DNA from: Prunella strophiata
Lineage: Eukaryota; Chordata; Aves; Passeriformes; Prunellidae
DNA: 64,000 nucleotides
Assembly: GCA_036583965.1 (NCBI GenBank)
Contig: JAZBQD010000014.1
Span: 63,828,395 to 63,892,394 of the forward strand
Direction: 5' to 3'
Part shown: positions 61,830 through 64,000 of the stretch, in pieces
How the letters are laid out: every line of letters starts with the position of its first letter
Position numbering within the stretch: the first letter of the stretch is position 1
Position numbers and translations under genes: made by a program
Notes under the pieces: model-generated
The model's database searches: none
The model's input: the letters and a program-made list of their open reading frames with translations, nothing else
What the model was told of the DNA's origin: nothing

Positions 61830-61930
61830 TCTGGGAAACATAGAAGGTAAGTGATTTGCCAAAGACCATATAAAGATTAGTAGCAGAGGTGGAAGTAGAA
61901 AGCAGAGCCCTAACTCCTGACATCCAACAC
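61830..61930 (-). mobile_element. MIR/L2-type fossil in SEMA3D intron
   Basis: Plus-strand text GAAGGTAAGTGATTTGCC, AAAGACCATATAAAGATTAG, GCAGAGGTGGAAGTAGAAAG, CCCTAACTCCTGACATCC follows the reverse complement of MIR/L2 (GGTTAAGTGACTTGCCCAAGGTCAC...AGTGGCAGAGC...). About 100 bp. It lies about 50 bp right of the A29 tract at 61750, but these tracts are not part of MIR. Confidence 0.65.
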
Positions 61931-64000
61931 CAGCATTTCCTTTGAAAATGATGCCGGTTTGTCCCAGGCTGCTCCCTCCCAGGCGTGCTGTGTTCTGCTG
62001 CCACACAGAGGCTGCAGCACAGCTGGCACCCACAGACCTGGATTGCTGCTGGAGGCAGCCCCAGCTCTGCTGGTGGCATCACTGCCAAGGGGGAAAACTT
62101 CAGCTCAAGGCTGGGTAGTGGGTTTGAGAAGGGGGGGCCTGGGGGCCGAAGGAACCAACACAGAATCTGCAAAATTTCCCAGAGTGCACATCTGACCCTC
62201 CAGCAAACTTCAGAGAGTGAAGATCAGGGAGGCATAAAGATGACTAAATTAGATTTATTCACAGTGGGTAAGCTACACACTGTTTCTTTATGTAAAAAAT
62301 CTGCACACGATTCCCTCTGCTACTCCATGGGAAAAAATTTATAATACATATGATTCTCCATCTGTTATGATTCTAACTCACTAGTACTTTATCATAATAG
62401 AGTGTCTTGGAGCAAAGAGATGACCTTACAGGGCTTTTAGCTTTACCCTTTTCTATGACAATGACTTTGAAATAATTTTAAAAGTTTTACAGACCATATT
62501 GGTATCATCAGAAAAAACAATACACACAAATCTAATACAACCAGAGACAGAGATTTTTGTTTCCTACTGCTTCAGCTGTAACAGTCTTCTGTAACATATG
62601 GATTAGACAGGTATGCAGTCAAGTCATATGGATGGATGGATACAGGCCTGTGTACTGCCACAGACAGGAGAACAGCAGACACAAGAAATCAGCTGCTACA
62701 AAAGCAGGTCAGATTGTAGCTCTGGTTGCCAGTTTCTCTGGCCAAGTATTTTTTGGCTCCTGCCCCCAGTTGTTGGTGTTGGGAGCTTTAGTTTCACTGT
62801 TTGTAAACTGTATATAAGCATGTCTACTCAGTACCCAGAGGGTGAAATCATACAAATTTCAGGAAATTCCTGGAAAATTGATTGCCCTGACAACAGGTGC
62901 TACAGGAGCACAAGCTACTTCTGATTTACCACACTGAGTTTAAACCAGATAAATTATGGACAACCCACAAGCACATGCACAGAAAAGAACAGGGAGACAA
63001 ACTAGAAAAGGCTGCTCTTCTTTTGCAGAACCCACAGCACAGAGCAATAGCTGGATCAGCTAGTGACACTTCACTCCAAGTAAGTGCTCCTGTTTTACAG
63101 TAAAAACAGGAGCATAAAATTTACAAAAGAATCCACAAATAGGGAGCTGTAGGCAGAAATATGTCTAGGACAGGTGTTTCCTTGTGGTGCTGTGCTCCAC
63201 AGAGAGTAGCAGAAGCAGGGGCCACGTGGAAGTGCTTGGAGTTGCAAGACAACAAGGAAATCCCTTTCTTCTGCCCAGGCTTCATGTCAACATGAAGATC
63301 CAAGTTTGCGAAATTGAGGGAGAAGCATGGGAAGAAGCAGCTAACTTCCAGACATTTGGGTTTCATAAGGCACTGTGCAAAGACCAAGTTCCCACATTGC
63401 CTGAGTGAAAACAGGACTGATGTCTTTGAGCTTGGGGCTTGATGCAATCACAGCAGTAGCATCTGCCTGCCCGTGGCTCTGCCAGTATTGTAGTCCAGAG
63501 CCTCTTGACAGCTGTGCACCTCCCACACTTGGAAGAGTTCCAGCTGGCTGTTTGGGCTGGCTGGGTGCCAGTCCAAAGTGCCCTCTCTAGGGCTTTGCCT
63601 CTTTTCAGTGGAAGAAAAGCAGAATAATGGCAGATCTAGATTTGCAAAGATCACTGGACCCCCAAGTCCAGCACCCTGCTACTCATAACTATTTGCCAAA
63701 TGTGTAACAACCATCACTTTTTAGTCATAAATGTGTTAACTGGTGGAGATGTCCCTCCCTCTGCCTTGGGATACTGCAGAGAAAGGTAGAAGTCTAAATT
63801 GGTTATGTCCCTTAATCCCAGCCCATCATGACTACTATTTTTAATGAAGCAGTGCTCCTACACAGTATCCTGTGTTAACCTTGGACGTTGATTTAGGGTG
63901 ACTGTCACCTCCTCCTCTGTGCCTTCATTGTTCATTCCTTTCTTATCCTCTGGCAGGATAAAATTATGGCTCCGATTTCACACATATTGAGCAACACTTC

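Larger units (their letters stand above)
60903..64000 (-). other. SEMA3D: Last intron of SEMA3D (partial)
   Basis: Read on the minus strand, the intron ends in a good polypyrimidine tract and acceptor (CTTGTCCAACCCCACAG, 60903-60919) directly before the coding exon. The donor is beyond the right edge. None of the minus-strand frames to 64000 resembles a semaphorin sema, PSI or Ig exon, so I call the rest intronic. It contains a poly(A) tract at 61750-61778, a MIR-like fossil at about 61830-61930, a small (ATGG) run near 62630, GC-richer patches near 62000-62150 and 63440-63600, and a 12-bp-arm hairpin at 63085-63114. An unannotated small exon cannot be excluded. Confidence 0.8.

Overview
The window looks like AT-rich vertebrate DNA, almost certainly from a bird. 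The main evidence is a set of CR1 retrotransposon fragments with the bird-type 3' end (ATTCTATGAT-like octamers next to TTCCAACC), a decayed avian-type endogenous retrovirus LTR, very old MIR-like SINE fossils, long simple repeats, no operon structure, and one spliced exon of a recognisable vertebrate gene. I see no bacterial, viral or organellar gene content. The species cannot be fixed from this sequence.

The only protein-coding gene I can support is at the right end on the minus strand: the last coding exon of a class 3 semaphorin, read as SEMA3D (60489-60902, 137 codons plus stop). It has the end of the Ig-like domain, the cysteine expected to link the dimer, and the basic tail with a furin-type site. 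To its right (60903-64000) is the last intron, entered by a clear splice acceptor; no further exon is visible. To its left is the 3' UTR, whose end is uncertain (candidate AATAAA at 59389-59394 or 57745-57750), and then about 57 kb of gene desert. In other amniotes this flank separates SEMA3D from SEMA3A.

The desert (about 1-57000) holds CR1 fragments (3010-3081, 21813-22105, 56331-57090), an LTR remnant (9437-9990), several MIR-like fossils, and an old inverted-repeat element family (28338-28400, 42043-42105, 51884-51930, 59185-59272). It also holds microsatellites: (GGAA)/(TTCC) at 18498-18688, (AAT)17 at 28631-28681, about 165 bp of (GAAA) at 33791-33955, and a T/G tract at 37440-37623. 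Long homopolymers occur at 28279, 35023, 44062, 53717 and 61750. Two patches keep more CpG and GC than their surroundings (51760-52080 and 58690-59000) and are the best candidates for regulatory DNA. The open frames in the desert are short and match nothing I recognise; I treat them as chance.

I found no new multi-gene system. The points most worth checking are the CpG-retaining patches, the small terminal-inverted-repeat element in or near the SEMA3D 3' UTR, the shortened SEMA3D C-terminus, and a poly(A)-signal-plus-poly(A) footprint in the last intron.
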